The notes under the pieces were generated by a model, which saw only the letters and a list, made by a program, of their open reading frames with translations, had not been told where the DNA came from and made no database searches. Below, piece by piece: positions 7,335 through 9,866 of a DNA stretch of 9,866 bases. This stretch comes from Dehalococcoidia bacterium. Its GTDB lineage: Bacteria > Chloroflexota > Dehalococcoidia > Dehalococcoidales > UBA1222. Both the position numbers and the translations under genes were made by a program. The stretch's first letter is position 1. Each line of letters opens with the position of its first letter. Location of the stretch: contig WRNP01000061.1 of NCBI GenBank assembly GCA_009776515.1, positions 1 through 9,866 on the forward strand, given 5' to 3'.

Positions 7335-8168
7335 CTAGAAAGCCATCACAATGCCCTTATCGTCTGTATAAAGAGAGCTGAGGCCCTTGGTCGGCACGAT
7401 GATGATGTCCTTAAAATCAAAATGCTGAGAGATGATGGTTGAAAGCTGTTTTGCTAAGGTAAAGTTGTTGCAATGAGAAATAACCATATTTTCCCCGCTG
7501 GTTGACTTTTCGCTGCTTCTAATAAACGAGACCATCTTTTCGAGCATTTGTTTGGTGCCTCGTGCCTTGGCATATAAAGCGATGTTGCCGAGCTTATCTG
7601 AGCCCATGATCAGCTTTATATTCAAGAGGTTGATTATCTTTCCGGTGATTTTATTCAATCGCCCGTTTTTCAGCAGGTTATCGTGCCGTTCCAAGACGAA
7701 ATAGGTTTTCATGTTGTCGATAAAATGATTTACCGCGCCGATAATTTGATCTTTGGACATCCCCTTGGAGAGTAATTCGCGGAGCTTAACGGCAATCAAC
7801 ACTTCTCCGGCAGAGGCGCTTTTGGAATCAAACACATGTATGTCAGCGGCTCCATTCTCCTCCGCATATGTTTGACCCAGCTTGGCATTTGAATGTGATG
7901 CTGACAATTGGCTGGATAAGGTGACAACAAATGAGCGACGCGCGGATTCCATTGCTTCTTTGTAAACAAGTGGGGGTGGGGCCGCTGAGCCAACTTTTTC
8001 CGTGCATGCTTTCATTTCAGCCATGAATCCGGGAAGGTCAAGCGTATCATCATCCGTGAATTCTTTCTGCCCCAAACGCATGGTTAGGGGTACCGATGTC
8101 ACGTCTAATTGTTGGGCAAGCTGTGGTGTTACGTCGCAACAGCTATCAACGATAATCTTATATCCCAT
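7335..8168 (-). CDS. DegV family protein (fatty-acid-binding, FakB-like)
   Basis: This 277-residue cytoplasmic protein matches the DegV/FakB family, whose members hold a fatty acid for phosphorylation by FakA-type kinases. The N-terminus KIIVDSCCDVTPQL contains the conserved Asp-Ser pair. The VVTLSSQLSASHSNA segment (residues 81-95) matches the lipid-head-group motif usually written LSS-x-LSGTY. VFDSKSASAGE (about 112-122) and ERHDNLLKNGRLNK are further family blocks, and the length is normal. The usual TSQPS segment is replaced by VGSAAPPP, as in a subgroup common in Firmicutes, so transfer from that phylum is possible. The ATG is preceded by AAAGGA at a slightly long spacing of about 9 bases. 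No fakA or lipid gene is nearby. The terminator at 6893-6932 probably ends its transcript. Confidence 0.88.
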   Translation of the reverse strand: MGYKIIVDSCCDVTPQLAQQLDVTSVPLTMRLGQKEFTDDDTLDLPGFMAEMKACTEKVGSAAPPPLVYKEAMESARRSFVVTLSSQLSASHSNAKLGQTYAEENGAADIHVFDSKSASAGEVLIAVKLRELLSKGMSKDQIIGAVNHFIDNMKTYFVLERHDNLLKNGRLNKITGKIINLLNIKLIMGSDKLGNIALYAKARGTKQMLEKMVSFIRSSEKSTSGENMVISHCNNFTLAKQLSTIISQHFDFKDIIIVPTKGLSSLYTDDKGIVMAF

Positions 8169-8592
8169 ATACAGTAATCCTTTACTAATTCATCTAGGCG
8201 CTTGATGTCCACCGATACCCGGCGTTAATTTGATCGGCGAGTTTGAGTGAGCATCAATAATTGCAAGGCCGAAACACAACATAATAGAGTGGCGATTAAT
8301 GAAAATGCATGCCCCCAGAAGCTTGTTTCTTCCTTACACTTGGCAATATACCATAATTCTGGCTCCCAAAACAATTCAGAGCGGTGCCCGCCATGCAATC
8401 TAGGGGAATGTCACAGAACCATGGCGAAAATGGGGGTGGGGGCATATTCGGTGCCCAGCCTTTTGGCGCGGCAGTGCCAAAAATGTCCGTACAGAGCAGC
8501 AATCAGAAATACTCGTTGAATAGCTCCCTCACGCCCTACTTAGCTTTGGCGTTAAGTATCGCATACTTGTGCATAGTTCCTTGCTGGCCCGC
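8169..8592. other. Gene-poor region between DegV and the toxin-antitoxin pair
   Basis: No gene with a credible start and family match is found on either strand. Short overlapping frames at 8296-8502 (minus) and 8384-8596 (plus) cover the same G-rich stretch and cannot both be real. The plus frame ends in a hydrophobic run (LALALSIAYLCIVP) and the minus frame has a PPPP cluster, but neither has a Shine-Dalgarno site. A notable base pattern is GGGGGTGGGGG near 8430-8440. The DegV promoter should lie at the left end of the region, but no clear -35/-10 pair was identified. Confidence 0.35.
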
Positions 8593-8596
8593 TTGA

Positions 8597-8625
8597 TTGA
8601 TTGCATAGCATAATTCAAATATAAT
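8597..8625 (+). promoter_or_regulatory. Sigma-70-type promoter of the toxin-antitoxin operon
   Basis: TTGATT (8597-8602) is followed, after a 17-base spacer, by a perfect TATAAT (8620-8625). The antitoxin ATG is 33 bases further on, giving a short leader. This is the best promoter in the window. It fits the usual single promoter before the antitoxin gene in Phd/YefM modules. Confidence 0.65.
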
Positions 8626-8642
8626 GTAGTTATAACTTTACA
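8625..8642 (+). promoter_or_regulatory. Candidate antitoxin operator dyad
   Basis: The 8-base palindrome GTTATAAC (8629-8636) is flanked by TGTA on the left and TTTACA on the right. The resulting near-palindrome overlaps the last base of the -10 box and the likely transcription start. Phd/YefM antitoxins repress their own operon by binding such short palindromes, so this is a sensible autoregulatory site. Flanking symmetry is off by one base, and the assignment is inferred from position. Confidence 0.45.
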
Positions 8643-8658
8643 ATCAGGAAGGTGCGTA

Positions 8659-8940
8659 ATGGTAATAAAACCATCTGCCGCTATAAGGCAAAACTATAAT
8701 GAAATCGCAAACTTGTGCCGCGAAACCAAAGAGCCCGTATATTTGACGAAAAATGGTGAAGGAGACCTTGTTGTGATGGATGTGGAATCTTTCGCCCGCC
8801 GTGAAAAAATGCTGAAACTTCGCGAGGAACTTCTTTCCGTAGAAGAGGACAGAGCTATAGGACGCAAGGGCGTTTCTCCTGATGAGTTGGAAAAATACCT
8901 AGAGAGTATCTTGGCTGAGGGTGATAATGGAGCAATATGA
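8659..8940 (+). CDS. Type II antitoxin, Phd/YefM family
   Basis: The 93-residue protein begins IKPSAAIRQNYNEIANLCRE and continues EPVYLTKNGEGDLVVMDVESF, the standard Phd/YefM DNA-binding fold (residues about 3-55). The charged C-terminal half (KLREELLSVEEDRAIGRKG, then SPDELEKYLESILAE) would be the disordered toxin-binding part. It neutralises the toxin encoded immediately after it and, with it, should repress the operon promoter. AGGAAGG lies 6 bases before the ATG. Its end overlaps the toxin start by 14 bases, the coupling usual for these modules. Confidence 0.9.
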   Translation: MVIKPSAAIRQNYNEIANLCRETKEPVYLTKNGEGDLVVMDVESFARREKMLKLREELLSVEEDRAIGRKGVSPDELEKYLESILAEGDNGAI

Positions 8941-9235
8941 TGTGGTTATTGCCGACCGCGCAAAGACGATGCTTGGAACGCATATCAAATTTCTGGCACG
9001 TGTGAATCTGCCAGCGGCACTGGATGCTAAGGCCAGAATACTCGCTACTATCCGCTCACTTAACAAAATGCCGGAGCGTTACCCTTTTTTTGATGAAGAC
9101 TATATCCCACGAGGCAAATACCACAAAGCGTTTGCCGAGAACTGGTATCTTATACTGTATCAGATAAAGGACAGAGTAGTATACGTGGATTACGTCGTAG
9201 ATTGCCGTCAAGACTATAAGTGGCTTGTTCGCTAG
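8927..9235 (+). CDS. Type II toxin, RelE/ParE family
   Basis: The protein has 102 residues from the ATG at 8927. A GTG at 8921 is in frame, but GAGG at 8917-8920 fits the ATG better (6 bases of spacing). Seen in order are an N-terminal strand (YDVVIADRAK), two helices (AALDAKARILATIRSLNKMPE), then the beta-sheet core KYHKAFAENWYLILYQIKD and VVYVDYVVDCRQDYKWL. This is the RelE/ParE (plasmid stabilisation) pattern. RelE members cut mRNA on the ribosome and ParE members poison gyrase; the sequence alone does not tell which applies. The C-terminal YVVDCRQDYKWL block resembles chromosomal RelE-like proteins that also carry a YRF-like P-x-RYP...KYHK signature. It is preceded by, and overlaps, its antitoxin gene. 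Confidence 0.88.
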   Translation: MEQYDVVIADRAKTMLGTHIKFLARVNLPAALDAKARILATIRSLNKMPERYPFFDEDYIPRGKYHKAFAENWYLILYQIKDRVVYVDYVVDCRQDYKWLVR

Positions 9236-9499
9236 CCAAATAAAATACCTGCCACTACCCAACCACTAATACAAAATTTCGATATGAAAGCTATTCAACC
9301 GAGGGGGCTTTTACTATTTCAGGAGGAGTCAAAGATTATTAATACTCTTCTCCGGTGGTTTTATATATGAGGAAAGAACTACAAAATAATCTGTTTTTAC
9401 CTGTAGATAAAATGTCAAGGAGTTTCTTATCGTTGGCTTCAGAGTACATACCCCACCGCAAGAGACGTGGGAAACCCTCAAGGAGTATCGTAGACCCAT
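9236..9499. other. Gene-free stretch after the toxin gene
   Basis: No recognised gene is present. A 31-codon plus-strand frame, 9412-9504, encodes a basic peptide (contains EYIPHRKRRGKPSRS) but has no Shine-Dalgarno site. CCCAC (9452-9456) and GTGGG (9467-9471) can form a small hairpin in the same area. The bases are AT-rich to about 9410 and more GC-balanced after that. Confidence 0.3.
9322..9353 (+). terminator. Possible weak terminator after the toxin gene
   Basis: GGAGGAG (9322-9328) can pair with CTTCTCC (9347-9353) including one G-T pair, with an 18-base loop, and is followed by GGTGGTTTTA. It is about 87 bases past the toxin stop codon. The long loop and short T-run make it a weak candidate. 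Confidence 0.25.
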
Positions 9500-9590
9500 A
9501 TTAATCCGCCGCCTAGGTCTTGTGCTTTTTGAAGCCTAGTTTAATTCGCTACAGCGCGAAAATTGCATAAGACTTTCATGGCGGATTAAT
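9500..9590. repeat. 91-bp element with 11-bp terminal inverted repeats and internal stems
   Basis: ATTAATCCGCC (9500-9510) and GGCGGATTAAT (9580-9590) are perfect inverted repeats. Between them CTAGGtCTT (9513-9521) pairs with AAGCCTAG (9532-9539), leaving one bulged T, and TTCGC (9545-9549) pairs with GCGAA (9556-9560). Together they make a possible three-stem junction in RNA or extruded DNA. The right arm ends on the first base of the rnhB stop codon. It could be a small non-autonomous mobile repeat, a structured RNA, or a 3' processing element. No known family is recognised. Confidence 0.5.
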
Positions 9591-9866
9591 CATAAAGTAA
9601 CGCCAAAATTTGTATCATTCGCTGGCATAACTCGACTACATCGTAAAAGCGAATCTTGGGTGCATGTCTTGTCCTGGCAGGCGGGTAGGACGACTGATTT
9701 GCAGAAAGTGCGACGGTGGAGGGGAGAAAGCCCCAGCTGGGCGAGAGCATCGTAGTGCGCGCGCGTGGCGTACCCTTTATGGCGGGCGAGGCCGTAGCCT
9801 GGGTAGTCCTGATCAAGCTCGACCATAAGGCGGTCGCGCGTGACCTTGGCGATGATGGAGGCGCAG
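9590..9866 (-). CDS. rnhB: Ribonuclease HII, C-terminal part (5' end cut by the window edge)
   Basis: The readable frame enters from the right edge with CASIIAKVTRDRLMVELD, then YPGYGLARHKGYATRAHYDA and LGLSPLHRRTF. These are the ASIxAKVxRD motif, with the last catalytic Asp, and the YPGYGxxxHKGYxTxxH motif of RNase HII, the enzyme that removes ribonucleotides and RNA primers from DNA. An internal ATG at 9824-9826 is not the true start. After HRRTF, where most relatives end soon, about 37 further residues follow (CKSVVLPACQDKTC onward) that do not look like the family. A changed reading frame or a read-through into inserted sequence near 9590-9700 could explain this tail. Family assignment is firm; the C-terminus may be altered. 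Confidence 0.9.
   Translation of the reverse strand, partial: CASIIAKVTRDRLMVELDQDYPGYGLARHKGYATRAHYDALAQLGLSPLHRRTFCKSVVLPACQDKTCTQDSLLRCSRVMPANDTNFGVTL

Noticed and set aside
8129..8212. 28-codon minus-strand frame (DIKRLDELVKDYCIWDIR) overlapping the DegV start
   Set aside because: It looks peptide-like but is short, starts with GTG without a ribosome site and overlaps DegV. A leader peptide or remnant is possible but unsupported.
8296..8502. 68-codon minus-strand frame with a PPPP motif, and its plus-strand partner at 8384-8596
   Set aside because: The two exclude each other, neither has a Shine-Dalgarno site, and neither is recognisable.

Overview
The window looks like bacterial chromosome of moderate GC. 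Its closest feel is the Dehalococcoidia (Chloroflexota). This is an inference from gene content: a ThiD2-ThiE fusion next to a translin-family protein, a COG4880-type beta-propeller lipoprotein, and a Thr-rich single-span surface protein. No rRNA, tRNA or taxonomic marker is present to prove it.

Left part, 219-5451, all on the minus strand: an iron-sulphur PD-(D/E)XK (RecB/Cas4-like) nuclease; a secreted beta-propeller lipoprotein; and a tight two-gene unit in which a ThiD2-ThiE thiamine enzyme overlaps the start of a translin-family (COG2178) protein by 17 bp. These genes are intact, closely spaced and mostly have clear Shine-Dalgarno sites. A perfect 18-bp hairpin lies between the nuclease and the lipoprotein gene.

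Middle and right part, about 5452-9500: a looser, accessory-looking region between the thiamine unit and the rnhB gene cut by the right edge. It holds, in order, a fragment of a DUF4143-type ATPase, a terminator-like hairpin, a surface protein with one RCC1 repeat on a Thr/Val stalk, a second terminator, a (GCTT)20 microsatellite, a DegV-family lipid-binding protein, a gene-poor 490-bp stretch, and a Phd/YefM-RelE/ParE toxin-antitoxin pair with its own promoter and a possible operator. Just before rnhB there is a 91-bp sequence that can fold as a three-stem junction and ends on the rnhB stop codon.

There is no sign of a large multi-gene defence or biosynthetic system. The most unusual items are the 80-bp tetranucleotide repeat, the foldable element at the rnhB end, the altered active-site motifs of the ThiE domain with its translin partner, and the one-repeat RCC1 surface protein.
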